Positions 41,529 through 51,778 are shown, numbered from the stretch's first letter. The stretch: DNA of 64,000 nt from Phycisphaeraceae bacterium (GCA_028282805.1 JANQHD010000009.1:1-64000); one strand, 5' to 3'. Numbers and translations: made by a program. The notes: generated from the sequence alone by a model not told the origin.

Positions 41529-42265
41529 AGTTCAACTTAAAGAAACCCGGCCTGTTCATCACCGCGACCGACACCGAGGTCGGCAAGACGGTCGTGACGT
41601 GCGCGATCGCCACCGTGTTGAAGCAAGCGGGATTAACCGTGGGCGTGAGCAAGCCGATCGCCAGCGGTTGCCGGCTCGACCTGAAAGAGTTGGTCAACGA
41701 AGACGCCGAGGCCTTGGCGCATTTTTCGAATTGCATGCACCCGCTGCACACGATCAACCCGGTGCGTTACCGCCCGGCGGTGGCGCCGGCGGTGGCGGCG
41801 GCGAAGTCGGGCCGCGCGGTCGACTTCGAGCGGATCGGCAAGGCGATGCGCGAGGTCGATTCGACCAGCGACGTGATGCTCATCGAGGGGGTGGGCGGGC
41901 TGCTGGCGCCGTTGGACGAAAAGCGTACCGTGCTCGACCTGGTGCGGGCGGTGGGTTACCCGGTCGTGGTGGTGACCCGGCCGAACCTCGGCACGCTGAA
42001 TCACACGGCGATGACGGTGAGCCTGCTCAAGGGGGCGGGGTTGCGGCTCGCGGGCCTGGTGGTCAACGGCTTCGACCCGGAAGAGACGCACGACGAATCG
42101 ATCGCGACCAACCCGCAATGGCTCGCCAAGCAGAACCACACGAAGGTGCTGGCGACGGTGCCGCGCTGCGACGGGGTGGACGTGGCCAACGCAAAGCTGC
42201 CCACGGCGGTCGCGGAAGCGGTGGACGTGGTCGATTGGATGAAGCTGGCCAAGCGGCCCGCTTAG
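41525..42265 (+). CDS. bioD: Dethiobiotin synthetase
   Basis: A 246-residue enzyme that closes the ureido ring of dethiobiotin with CO2 and ATP. The modified Walker A is FITATDTEVGKTVVTCAIA (about 10-28), the substrate Lys lies in GVSKPIASGCRL, and MLIEGVGGLLAPL and VTRPNLGTLNHTAMTVSLL are typical. No other bio gene is in the window. It overlaps nnrD by four bases. Confidence 0.94.
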   Translation: MKFNLKKPGLFITATDTEVGKTVVTCAIATVLKQAGLTVGVSKPIASGCRLDLKELVNEDAEALAHFSNCMHPLHTINPVRYRPAVAPAVAAAKSGRAVDFERIGKAMREVDSTSDVMLIEGVGGLLAPLDEKRTVLDLVRAVGYPVVVVTRPNLGTLNHTAMTVSLLKGAGLRLAGLVVNGFDPEETHDESIATNPQWLAKQNHTKVLATVPRCDGVDVANAKLPTAVAEAVDVVDWMKLAKRPA

Positions 42266-42325
42266 GCGCGGCTGTTGCGTCGCGAAGCGGTCGGTTAACA
42301 TGGCGTTTTTGATAAAGGACGAATC

Positions 42326-43327
42326 ATGACCGACCGCGTGTACATCAACGACTTTTCACCGAACCAGCTCATCGAAGGGCTGTTCGCGATACAAAACTGC
42401 CAGCTAGGCCTGACGCGCACAGGCAAGCCCTACCTAAAAGCTTTGATCGCCGACAAGACCGGCCGGTTGCCGGCGCGGATGTGGAACGCCAACGAAGAGA
42501 TGGTCAACGCCCTGCCCACCGACGGCTTCGTGCACGTCGAGGGCCAGACGCAGCCCTACCAGGGCGAGCTTCAGGTGATCATCAACCACATCGAGCCCGC
42601 CCGGCCCGAGCCGAAGGATTTGACCGACCTGTTGCCGAGCACCGAGCACGACATCGACAAGATGTACGACGAGGTCGCGTCGATCATGCGCACGATGAAG
42701 AACGACGCGATGCGCGCGCTGGCCGAAACTTACCTGCAAGACGCGAAGCTGATGGAGGCGTTCAAGGTGTCGCCCGCGGCGGTGGTGCTGCACCACGCAT
42801 TTCTCGGCGGGTTGCTCGAGCACACGCTGCACCTGCTGCGGCTGGCCGAGAAGATGCTGGGCGAGTACCCGCAGCTCAACCGCGACCTGGTGTTGATGGG
42901 CCTGTTCGTGCACGACCTCGGCAAGTGCGCCGAGCTCAGTTGGCAGCAGGGTTTTCAGTACACCGAAGACGGCCAACTGGTCGGCCACATCGCCCGCGGC
43001 GCGATCTGGCTGGAGCAGAAGGCGGCGCTGTCGGCCAAGGCCGGCCACCCACTGCCCCACTCGGCGCTCGCCGTGCTGCAACACATCGTGCTTTCGCACC
43101 ACGGCAAACCCGAGTTCGGTGCGCTGATGCCGCCGAGCACCCCCGAGGCGCTGTTCGTCAGCCTGCTGGACAACCTCGAGGCGAAGATGAACATGGCCAT
43201 CGAACCGACGCGCGGCCGCAGCGCCCCTGCCGGCGACGTCAACGGCGACTTCACCGAGAAGATATGGGCGCTCGACAACCGTCGCTTCTTCCGACCCGAC
43301 CCGCTCGCCGAAGAAAACAAGCCGTGA
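42326..43327 (+). CDS. OB-fold and HD-domain 3'-5' exoribonuclease (YhaM-like)
   Basis: A 333-residue protein. The N-terminal OB-fold (about 15-90: NCQLGLTRTGKPYLKALIAD) is followed by an HD domain at about 150-290 with HHAFLGGLLEHTLHLLRLAE, LFVHDLGKCAELSW and LQHIVLSHHGKPEFGAL as metal ligands. This order matches YhaM-type exonucleases that act on RNA ends. A TAACAT box at about 42296 and AAAGGAC just before the start are visible. The stop is shared with the next start (GTGA). Confidence 0.88.
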   Translation: MTDRVYINDFSPNQLIEGLFAIQNCQLGLTRTGKPYLKALIADKTGRLPARMWNANEEMVNALPTDGFVHVEGQTQPYQGELQVIINHIEPARPEPKDLTDLLPSTEHDIDKMYDEVASIMRTMKNDAMRALAETYLQDAKLMEAFKVSPAAVVLHHAFLGGLLEHTLHLLRLAEKMLGEYPQLNRDLVLMGLFVHDLGKCAELSWQQGFQYTEDGQLVGHIARGAIWLEQKAALSAKAGHPLPHSALAVLQHIVLSHHGKPEFGALMPPSTPEALFVSLLDNLEAKMNMAIEPTRGRSAPAGDVNGDFTEKIWALDNRRFFRPDPLAEENKP

Positions 43328-43869
43328 ACCTGTACACCCGCACCGGCGACGACGGCACGACCGGCCTGTACGGCGGCGGCCGCACCACGAAAGACGCGAC
43401 CCGCGTCGAGGCGTTCGGCACGGTCGACGAGCTGAACAGCGCGCTGGGCCTCGCGGCGGCGGCGTGTGCGTTCGACGAGCTATCGCGGATCATCGCGGTG
43501 CTTCAGCCGCGCCTGTTCGACCTGGGCGCCGACCTGTGCACGCCGCTCGACGCGCACGCGCCGAAAGAGGTGCGCATCACGCCGCGCCACGTCGAAGAGC
43601 TCGAAAAACTGATCGACGCCGTCGCGGGCAAGCTGGAACCGCTCAAAACTTTTGTGCTGCCGGGCGGGTGCGAGCTGGCAGCGCGGCTGCACGTGGCGCG
43701 CACGGTGTGCCGGCGGGCCGAGCGGTTGATCGTCGCGCTGGCGCACCACGAGCCGGTCGGTGAGGGCGTGATACCCTACGTCAACCGGGTGAGCGATTTG
43801 TTGTTTGCGATGGCCCGACGCGCCAACCAGCTGGCGGGCGTCGACGACGTGCCCTGGACCGCCGAGTGA
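43324..43869 (+). CDS. Corrinoid adenosyltransferase (PduO type)
   Basis: A 181-residue enzyme that makes adenosylcobalamin from cob(I)alamin and ATP. The N-terminal ATP motif is LYTRTGDDGTTGLYGGGR, followed by TRVEAFGTVDELNSALGLA. The helix VARTVCRRAERLIVAL and the end YVNRVSDLLFAMARRAN are typical of PduO-type proteins. The start is GTG at 43324, overlapping the preceding stop by four bases, which gives the family's normal N-terminus. The gene ends six bases from the convergent rhodanese gene. Confidence 0.94.
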   Translation: MNLYTRTGDDGTTGLYGGGRTTKDATRVEAFGTVDELNSALGLAAAACAFDELSRIIAVLQPRLFDLGADLCTPLDAHAPKEVRITPRHVEELEKLIDAVAGKLEPLKTFVLPGGCELAARLHVARTVCRRAERLIVALAHHEPVGEGVIPYVNRVSDLLFAMARRANQLAGVDDVPWTAE

Positions 43870-43875
43870 TCGGTG

Positions 43876-44316
43876 TCAGCCTTTTGACTCGGCCCGCCCG
43901 GGTTCGGTCTTGCCGGTGACGAGCGTGCGGCCGGAGCCCTTCCACACGTCCACCCCCCCACGGAACGCGTAGACGTTGTTGTAGCGCAGCTCGATCAAAC
44001 GCTTGGTCGCCCCCTTGGTCAGCGCGTCGAGGTCGATCGACGAGTAAACCACGACCATCTTCTTCGCCGTCAACCGGGGGTCGTTGGCCCGCATGTGCTG
44101 CCGTTGCAGGTTGATCGCGCCGGGGATGTGCCCCTCAGCGAACTGCCCGGGCGAGCGGACGTCGAGCAGCACGGCCTTGCCGGCCTCGATCACCGCGACC
44201 AAATCGGTCTCGTTGATCACCTGGATGTCACGGTCGGAGGTCTCCATCTCGCCGCCGCAACCGGTCAAAAACCCGTACACCCCCAGGCAGATCACGCCCG
44301 TCATGACTCGCCACAT
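43876..44316 (-). CDS. Rhodanese-fold lipoprotein lacking the catalytic cysteine
   Basis: A 146-residue protein with a lipoprotein signal (GVICLGVYGFLTGC) and one rhodanese domain: AVLLDVRSPGQFAEGHIPGA and INLQ at about 48-71, and VVVYSS at the place of the active-site loop. The position of the thiol-carrying Cys (normally VVVYC) is Ser, so sulfur transfer is unlikely. A binding or structural role is more plausible. It is divergent from eno. Confidence 0.85.
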   Translation of the reverse strand: MWRVMTGVICLGVYGFLTGCGGEMETSDRDIQVINETDLVAVIEAGKAVLLDVRSPGQFAEGHIPGAINLQRQHMRANDPRLTAKKMVVVYSSIDLDALTKGATKRLIELRYNNVYAFRGGVDVWKGSGRTLVTGKTEPGRAESKG

Positions 44317-44390
44317 GGTCAGCTCCTGTCGTTCAAACGCGTGCCGTTACAGGGGTTAGTGTACTGTTTTGCCCGTGATTCGCCCAACCA

Positions 44391-44418
44391 TTGCAGCGCC
44401 GGGCCCAGTTGCTACACT
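44391..44418 (+). promoter_or_regulatory. Probable promoter of eno
   Basis: TTGCAG (44391-44396) and TACACT (44413-44418) are separated by 16 bases, giving a leader of about 42 bases before the ATG at 44468. The AAAGGTAA preceding the start is a normal ribosome-binding site. Unlike the leaderless-type genes, this housekeeping gene has both elements. Confidence 0.6.
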
Positions 44419-44452
44419 GCCCGATCCACCCAGACCCCACCCAGCGCCATAA

Positions 44453-45766
<1,314 letters not shown>

Positions 45767-45790
45767 GCCCCACCACATAACGCCCCCACC

Positions 45791-45817
45791 AACCCCGGCC
45801 AAACGGCCGGGGTTTTT
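45791..45817 (+). terminator. Rho-independent terminator after eno
   Basis: AACCCCGGCC (45791-45800) and GGCCGGGGTT (45805-45814) form a perfect 10-base stem with an AAAC loop, followed by TTT. It lies 25 bases after the eno stop. Confidence 0.92.
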
Positions 45818-45898
45818 GCATGTTTTGCATCATTTCAAGCTCAGCGGGCGTCTTCATACCATGTCCGCTCAAGTCAAACTCTTATCAAGGCCATCGAC

Positions 45899-48451
45899 AT
45901 GAAATCACGCATGTACCTCACCGCCACGCTCGCCCTGCTCGTCACCGGCTCGGCGGCTTTCGCGCAGGGCGCCAAGTCCGACTACGAGCGTGCACGCACC
46001 ATCACCCGCAAGCTCAACGGCAAGGTGCGCAACGCCAACATCCAGCCGCGCTGGCTCAACGGCGGTACGCAGTTCAGCTACCAGCGCCAGACGCCCGGCG
46101 GCGGCTACGAAACGCTCATCGTCGACTCGGCGACCGGAAAACGCCAGCCCGTGGTCGACTCCAACGCCGTCCGTAAGCCCTTTGCCGCCACACTCACCAA
46201 GCTCACCGGTAAACCCGTGCAAGCCAACCGCATCAAGGTGCTCGGCCACAAGACCGGCAGCGACGGCGCGTTGTACTTCGTCGCCCAGCACGACAATAAA
46301 CTCTACTTCGGCAAGTCCGCCCACGGCGACGACGTGAAGCTCACCAAGCCCGGCGACGACCACCCGTTCAAGCTGCGCGCCCTGCCCGTCGACACGCCCA
46401 CCCGCTGGCGGCGCCAGGGCGAAGAATCCGCCGTCATCTTCTACAACGACACCGACCGCGAGGTCGAACTGTTCTACGTCAGCTCCAACGGCGACGGCCG
46501 ACAGTCGTACGGCAAGCTCGCGCCCGGCGAGATGAAAAACCAGCACACCTTCGGCGGCCACCGCTGGCTGGTCGTCGTCCCGCAAGGCAAAGAGCTGGCC
46601 ACGTTCTTCGCCAGCAATGAGCTGGCCGTCGCGCACATCACCGGCCAACCGCCCAAGCCGGCGCAGCGCCCGCACCGCCAATCCGACCGGCCCAGCCGCC
46701 GCAACCACAACCGCCGGCCCCCCGCCAACGGCGGGCGCGTGACCGTGCGCGACCACAACCTCTACCTCGCCGCCAACGGCGGCGACCCGGTCGCGCTGAC
46801 CACCGACGGCGCCGCCGAGAACTACTACGGCCACCCGATGTCTTACTCGCCCGACGGCCGTTACGTGGTCGCCACCCGCACCGTGCCGGGCGAGCGGCGC
46901 ATGGTCACGTTCGTGCAGTCGTCGCCGCGCGACCAGGTGCAACCCAAGGTGCACTCGTTCGCCTACGCCAAGCCCGGCGACAAGCTCGACCACCGCCGCC
47001 CCGTCATCGTCGACCTCGAAACCAAAAAACTCATCACGATCGACAACGACCTGTTCCCCAACCCCTACCGAAACTTCGACCTGCGCTGGCGCCCCGACGG
47101 CAAGCGGTTCACCTTCCTCTACAACCAGCGCGGCCACCAGGTCATGCGCCTCATCGAGGTCGACGCCGCCACCGGCAAGGCCCGCGCCGTTATCGACGAG
47201 CGGTGCGAGACGTTCTTCGACTACTCGCAGAAGCGGTACCTCCACCGGCTGGAGAAGACCGGCGAGGCGATCTGGATGTCCGAGCGCAACGGCTGGAACC
47301 ACCTTTACCTCTACGACACCGAAAAAGGCGAACTCATCAACGCAATCACCTCCGGCGACTGGGTCGTGCGCGACGTTGAACACGTCGACGCCGAGCGGCG
47401 CGTGATCTGGTTCCGCGCCGTGGGCGTGTACAAGGGACAAGACCCCTACTTCGTCCACTACGGCCGGGTGAACTTCGACGGCTCAAACCTGGTGTGGCTG
47501 ACCGACGGCAACGGCACGCACAGCGCCAGCTTCTCGCCCGACCGCGGCCACCTGGTCGTATCGTACTCGCGCGTCGACCTGCCGCCGGTCACCGAGCTGC
47601 GCGACGGGGTGACGGGCAAGCGGGTCGCCGTGCTCGAACGCGCCGACGCGACCGAATGGAAGAAGGTGGGCGTTCGCATGCCCGAGCCGTTCGTGGCCAA
47701 GGGGCGCGACGGCAAGACCGACATCTGGGGCGTGATCCACCGCCCGAGCAATTTCGACGCGCGCCGCAAGTACCCGGTGATCGAGCAGATCTACGCCGGG
47801 CCGCACGACCAGCACGTGCCCAAGTCGTGGCGCAGCGCGCACGGCGCCCAGCGTCTGGCGGAGATCGGGTTCATCGTCGTGCAGATCGACGGCATGGGCA
47901 CGAACTGGCGGTCCAAGGCGTTCCACGACGTGTGCTGGCAGAACATCGGCGACGCCGGGTTCCCCGACCGCATCGCGTGGATGAAGGCCGCGGCGAAGAA
48001 GTACCCGCACATGGACATCTCGCGTGTGGGCATCTACGGCGGGTCGGCCGGCGGGCAGAACGCGCTGGGCGCGCTGCTGTTCCACGGCGAGTTCTACGAC
48101 GCGGCCAGCGCCGACTGCGGCTGCCACGACAACCGCATGGACAAGATCTGGTGGAACGAGGCGTGGATGGGCTGGCCCGTCGGCGACCACTACGCACGCA
48201 GTTCCAACGTCGAAAACGCGCACAAGCTCCAAGGCAAGCTGCTGCTGATGGTCGGAGAGATGGACCGCAACGTCGACCCCGCTTCGACCATGCAGGTCGT
48301 CGATGCGCTGATCAAGGCCGACAAGGACTTCGAGCTGGTCGTGTTCCCGGGCGGCGGGCACGGCGCCGGCAGCAGCGCCTACGGCCGCCGCCGGATGACC
48401 GACTTCTTCGTCCGCAACCTGTGGGGCCTCGAGCCGCGGCGCGCCGGTTAA
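45899..48451 (+). CDS. Exported S9-family peptidase (dipeptidyl peptidase IV-like) with a VHL-type insert
   Basis: An 850-residue serine peptidase with a signal peptide (LTATLALLVTGSAAFAQG). The N-terminal beta-propeller runs to about residue 580 and is interrupted at about 165-245 by a domain resembling the von Hippel-Lindau beta domain: AVIFYNDTDREVELFYVSSN, GKLAPGEMKNQHTFGGHRWL. The catalytic alpha/beta-hydrolase part has the nucleophile in IYGGSAGGQNALG (about Ser 715), the likely Asp in MVGEMDRNVDPAS and the His in FPGGGHGAG. It releases dipeptides or oligopeptides outside the cytoplasm. The stop codon shares TTAA with the convergent gene. Confidence 0.9.
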   Translation: MKSRMYLTATLALLVTGSAAFAQGAKSDYERARTITRKLNGKVRNANIQPRWLNGGTQFSYQRQTPGGGYETLIVDSATGKRQPVVDSNAVRKPFAATLTKLTGKPVQANRIKVLGHKTGSDGALYFVAQHDNKLYFGKSAHGDDVKLTKPGDDHPFKLRALPVDTPTRWRRQGEESAVIFYNDTDREVELFYVSSNGDGRQSYGKLAPGEMKNQHTFGGHRWLVVVPQGKELATFFASNELAVAHITGQPPKPAQRPHRQSDRPSRRNHNRRPPANGGRVTVRDHNLYLAANGGDPVALTTDGAAENYYGHPMSYSPDGRYVVATRTVPGERRMVTFVQSSPRDQVQPKVHSFAYAKPGDKLDHRRPVIVDLETKKLITIDNDLFPNPYRNFDLRWRPDGKRFTFLYNQRGHQVMRLIEVDAATGKARAVIDERCETFFDYSQKRYLHRLEKTGEAIWMSERNGWNHLYLYDTEKGELINAITSGDWVVRDVEHVDAERRVIWFRAVGVYKGQDPYFVHYGRVNFDGSNLVWLTDGNGTHSASFSPDRGHLVVSYSRVDLPPVTELRDGVTGKRVAVLERADATEWKKVGVRMPEPFVAKGRDGKTDIWGVIHRPSNFDARRKYPVIEQIYAGPHDQHVPKSWRSAHGAQRLAEIGFIVVQIDGMGTNWRSKAFHDVCWQNIGDAGFPDRIAWMKAAAKKYPHMDISRVGIYGGSAGGQNALGALLFHGEFYDAASADCGCHDNRMDKIWWNEAWMGWPVGDHYARSSNVENAHKLQGKLLLMVGEMDRNVDPASTMQVVDALIKADKDFELVVFPGGGHGAGSSAYGRRRMTDFFVRNLWGLEPRRAG

Positions 48452-50670
48452 CCCGCGGCCGTGGGCTCCTCGGCCCCGGCGGGCGCCTGCCGCAGCCGGT
48501 AGACCTTGCCGTCGAGCTCGACCAGCACGTCCTCGGTGAAGTTCATGTACTGGCTCTCGCTGCGCTTGATGTTGCGGGCGAGCGTGAAGTATTCGTCGGA
48601 GTACATGACCACGTCGATGGCGTTTTTGATCTGCTCCTCGGTCAGGTCGGACTGCTGCCAGACGCCCTTCTTCTGGAAGAACGCGCGTTGGCCGATGTTG
48701 CGCACGAGTTGCTGCGCCCGGCCGGCGGCGAGGCCGAAGTTTTGGCGTTCACCCGCTTTGCCCGCACTATCCGGACGCGAAACCGCGATCGCATCCATGC
48801 CGGCCACCTGTTCACTCTCCATGGCCGCGTTCTTGTAGCGGCGTTGCGTCACGGCCCACTCGCCGCTGGTCTGCTCGGCGTCATTCACGTTGGCCATCGT
48901 GGTTGTTGCATTGCCAACCGCGTCCGCGAGGCGCACGTTCTCATCAGCAAGGAACGAGGTGTACGGCGTGAGGATACCGTGCTTCGTGCTCAGCGCCACC
49001 AGCTCATTGACCAGTTCGTCGTTCTGCCCCTTCAAGTCGATCTGGTCGATGATGTAACCGATCCGGCGCATCGCCCACAGCTTCTCGGCGAACGCGTAGG
49101 CGGCGCCGTCGGTGTGCGCCGCGAGCTTGCCTTCGAAGCTGAAGGTGCGCGTTTCGCCGGCGACCTTGCCGATGATGTTGATCGCGGTGTGGCCGGGCTT
49201 GGTGTACCGGCCGACCCACACCACCTGCCCGCCGTCGAACAGGTCGGGCACGGCGTGGGGGTAGTGGCGGTTGACCGTGGTGCCGGGCAGCGCGACGGCG
49301 ATGTCGGCCAGCACTGGGCTGGTCAGCCGCTTGGCGAATCGCGAGACCGCGGCCTCGAGGTTTTCGTTGGGCTTGACGAACTCGCTGACGCCGCCGTTGC
49401 CGTGGCTGAGGCGGTCGAGCAGGCGGGCGTTGACGTCGTTGCCCACGCCGAACACGATCAGCCGGGCGCCGATCTGGTTGGCCGCCTTGGCGCGATCGGC
49501 GATCTTCATCTCATCTTGTTCGCCGGCGGTGGGCAGGCCGTCGGTCAAAAACAACACGTAGTTCGGTCGGCCGCCGTCGCGCAGCGTGCCCATGGCGGCG
49601 GTCAGCGCCGCGTCGATGTTGGTCGAGCCGCCGTCACGCAGGTTGTTGATGAAGGCGATCGCGTCACGCTTCGTGGTCGCGTCCAGCGACTGCATCTCCG
49701 GGCGGAACTGCTCGACCGAGTCGTCGTAGGCGATGATGTTGAACGTGTCGCCCGCGTTGAGGTGGTTGACCACGAAGCGCGCCGCCTCGCGGGCCTGCTC
49801 GATCTTCTTGCCGGCCATCGAGCCGCTGCGGTCGATGACGAACACGACCGACTTGGGCTCGGGCTTGCGGTCGAGTTTGGGCAGCGCCGGCGAGGCGAGC
49901 AGCACGAAGTAGCCGTCTTCGGTCTGGCCTGGCTTGTAGCTGAGCAGCGTTGCGCCGAGGTCGCCGCCCTGCGTGCTGTGGTAGAGCACGAAGTCGTCGC
50001 GCGGGATCGCGTCGTGCTGTTCGTAGCTGACGGTCGCGTGGTGGTCGTCGGGCCGGTGCGTGCCGATGCGGTGGGTCGGCGAGTAGACGGCCTTGATCGG
50101 CTTGTCAGATTCGATCGCAAGGCGCACCATCAGCTTCTTCACCGGCTTGGTGCACACCTTCTGCGTGCCCAGCGGGTAGCGGAACGCGACGGTGTCGCGG
50201 TCTTTGTCGCAGAGCTGGGTGTACTTGAGCGTGACGGTACGCGACGCGCCGGCGGGGATCGGGAAGACCGACGTCTTGTACAAGCCCTGGCCCATGTACT
50301 CGAGCAGCGCGGGGTCCTGCTTGCGGCGGACGATGTCCTCGTAGACCCGCCGCGCCTCGTCCTTGTTCATGAGCTTGCCGGGCAGTTCCTTGCCGTCGAC
50401 CATGAGCGTCAGGCTGCTGATCGCCCCGTCGGCGGGCAGCGGCAGGTAGTACTCGGCCTCGATCACGCCCGAGCCGGGGTTGCGCACGGTGTGGCTGACG
50501 CGCACGGTGGCCACCTGCTGGCGGAGCTGGGCGTCGATGTCGACCGCGTCGACCACGTAGCTGCCGCGGATGGGGATCGGCTGGCGGCGGTCGATGACGA
50601 TGCCCTGCCCGAAGGCCTGGCCGGCGAACATCACGGCGCAGAGGGCTCCAAGAAGCGTGGTCGGACGCAT
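48448..50670 (-). CDS. Exported VIT and von Willebrand A domain protein
   Basis: A 740-residue protein with a signal peptide (TTLLGALCAVMFAGQAFGQ). The VIT domain is at about 35-165 (SGVIEAEYYLPLPADGAISS, NKDEARRVYEDIVRRKQDPA, LYKTSVFPIPAGA) and the vWA domain at about 275-450 with the MIDAS motif IDRSGSMAGKK. The C-terminal 290 residues are alpha/beta with no clear match. It differs from the 3154 protein by lacking a lipobox and by the longer end. The ATG at 50668-50670 follows AAAGGAG by six bases. It probably binds partners in the periplasm or at the outer membrane. Confidence 0.88.
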   Translation of the reverse strand: MRPTTLLGALCAVMFAGQAFGQGIVIDRRQPIPIRGSYVVDAVDIDAQLRQQVATVRVSHTVRNPGSGVIEAEYYLPLPADGAISSLTLMVDGKELPGKLMNKDEARRVYEDIVRRKQDPALLEYMGQGLYKTSVFPIPAGASRTVTLKYTQLCDKDRDTVAFRYPLGTQKVCTKPVKKLMVRLAIESDKPIKAVYSPTHRIGTHRPDDHHATVSYEQHDAIPRDDFVLYHSTQGGDLGATLLSYKPGQTEDGYFVLLASPALPKLDRKPEPKSVVFVIDRSGSMAGKKIEQAREAARFVVNHLNAGDTFNIIAYDDSVEQFRPEMQSLDATTKRDAIAFINNLRDGGSTNIDAALTAAMGTLRDGGRPNYVLFLTDGLPTAGEQDEMKIADRAKAANQIGARLIVFGVGNDVNARLLDRLSHGNGGVSEFVKPNENLEAAVSRFAKRLTSPVLADIAVALPGTTVNRHYPHAVPDLFDGGQVVWVGRYTKPGHTAINIIGKVAGETRTFSFEGKLAAHTDGAAYAFAEKLWAMRRIGYIIDQIDLKGQNDELVNELVALSTKHGILTPYTSFLADENVRLADAVGNATTTMANVNDAEQTSGEWAVTQRRYKNAAMESEQVAGMDAIAVSRPDSAGKAGERQNFGLAAGRAQQLVRNIGQRAFFQKKGVWQQSDLTEEQIKNAIDVVMYSDEYFTLARNIKRSESQYMNFTEDVLVELDGKVYRLRQAPAGAEEPTAAG

Positions 50671-50785
50671 GGCGGGCTCCTTTCGGGTATTGACCCAACG
50701 CCCCCATAGACGCCCCAAGGGCCCGGCGGTTCACGCCTGCGCGATTTTTTGCCGGCCGCGGTTGACTTCGGGCTCGATATGCATT

Positions 50786-50806
50786 AATTTCAGTATAGAC
50801 AGAAAT
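50786..50806. promoter_or_regulatory. Operator 1 (AATTTCAGT-N4-ACAGAAAT)
   Basis: An inverted repeat: AATTTCAGT (50786-50794), ATAG, ACAGAAAT (50799-50806). The same arms and four-base spacer recur at 51389-51409. TATAGA (50794-50799), a plausible -10 element, lies within it and the regulator's ATG is at 50809, so binding would block the gene's own transcription. Confidence 0.7.
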
Positions 50807-50808
50807 TG

Positions 50809-51345
50809 ATGGAAGCCATGAAACTCTCCAACGTCCAACAGAAGTTCGTGCTGCACTGGGGCGAGATGGGCACGCGCTGGGGCATCAACCGCACGGTCGC
50901 CCAGGTGCACGCCCTGCTGTACATCTGGCCCCAGCCGCTCAACGCCGAGCAGATCACCGAGACGCTCGGCGTGGCGCGGTCCAACGTCTCCACCAGCCTC
51001 CGCGAACTGCAGAGTTGGGGCATCGTCGCCGTCGTACACGTCATGGGCGACCGGCGCGACTACTTCGAAACCTACGAAGACGTGTGGGAGATGTTTCAGC
51101 TCATCCTCGACGAGCGCAAGAAGCGCGAGATCGACCCGACACGCAAGCTGCTCAGCGAGTGCATCGAAGAGGCCGAAGCCGCCCGCCGGCCCGACGTGGA
51201 AACCATCGCCCGGCTCAAGGCGATGCAGAGCTTCTTCGACACCATGACCGGCTGGTACACCAAGATGCGTAAGATGCCTCAGGGCGTGATGCTCAAGTTC
51301 GTCCGCATGGGCGACAAGGTGCAGAAGCTCATCGGCCGGTCGTGA
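50809..51345 (+). CDS. GbsR/MarR-type winged-helix regulator
   Basis: A 178-residue DNA-binding protein. WGINRTVAQVHALLYIWPQP (about 20-39) and AEQITETLGVARSNVSTSLR (about 44-63) make the winged helix-turn-helix, and MGDRRDYFETYEDVWEMFQL begins the GbsR-type dimerisation part. Relatives sense small molecules such as choline. The start is ATG 50809 or 50818. An operator-like dyad lies immediately upstream and the same dyad precedes the next gene, so it probably represses both itself and 51421. Confidence 0.85.
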   Translation: MEAMKLSNVQQKFVLHWGEMGTRWGINRTVAQVHALLYIWPQPLNAEQITETLGVARSNVSTSLRELQSWGIVAVVHVMGDRRDYFETYEDVWEMFQLILDERKKREIDPTRKLLSECIEEAEAARRPDVETIARLKAMQSFFDTMTGWYTKMRKMPQGVMLKFVRMGDKVQKLIGRS

Positions 51346-51388
51346 CCCTCGGAACCCCGCGGCGCGTGCCGTTTTTTATTTGTCAGGC

Positions 51389-51409
51389 AATTTCAGTTGT
51401 TACAGAAAT
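51389..51409. promoter_or_regulatory. Operator 2 (AATTTCAGT-N4-ACAGAAAT)
   Basis: AATTTCAGT (51389-51397), TGTT, ACAGAAAT (51402-51409). The 17 arm bases are identical to those of operator 1; only the four central bases differ. It lies 11 bases before the ATG of the small membrane protein. Confidence 0.7.
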
Positions 51410-51420
51410 AGAGAAACGCC

Positions 51421-51777
51421 ATGGACGCCTACACCAACGCCACGTACCTGGTTTACCTGCTGGTCAGCTTCGCCCTGACGGTCTGGGTCGCCCGCACGCT
51501 GCACCGCAACGGCCGGACGTTCCTCGTCAGCGCCATGCGCGGCGACGATAAGCTGGCCGACTCCATCAACCACCTGCTGGTTGTCGGGTTCTACCTGTTG
51601 AACATCGGGTTCGTGACGCTGGCGCTGCGCTACGGCCACAAGCCCGTGAACCTGCGCGAAGCGATCGAGTTTCTGAGCACGAAGATCGGCCTGGTGCTGA
51701 TCGTGTTGGGCGTGGTCCATTTCTTCAACCTCGCGCTGTTCAAGAGCATGCACGAGCGTACGAAAGAGCTGGTGTGA
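51421..51777 (+). CDS. Small three-pass membrane protein
   Basis: A 118-residue protein with three hydrophobic segments (YLVYLLVSFALTVWVA, LLVVGFYLLNIGFVTLAL, IGLVLIVLGVVHFFNLAL) and a cytoplasmic loop RTLHRNGRTFLVSAMRGDDK. No family was recognised beyond resemblance to uncharacterised integral membrane proteins. It is the likely target of the upstream GbsR-type regulator through operator 2. The next gene begins two bases after its stop, so both are probably one transcript. Confidence 0.72.
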   Translation: MDAYTNATYLVYLLVSFALTVWVARTLHRNGRTFLVSAMRGDDKLADSINHLLVVGFYLLNIGFVTLALRYGHKPVNLREAIEFLSTKIGLVLIVLGVVHFFNLALFKSMHERTKELV

Positions 51778-51778
51778 C

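Noticed and set aside
47494-50709. A 1071-codon frame on the plus strand beyond the S9 peptidase
   Set aside because: It reads through the peptidase in another frame and antisense through the second VIT/vWA gene; no domain is seen.
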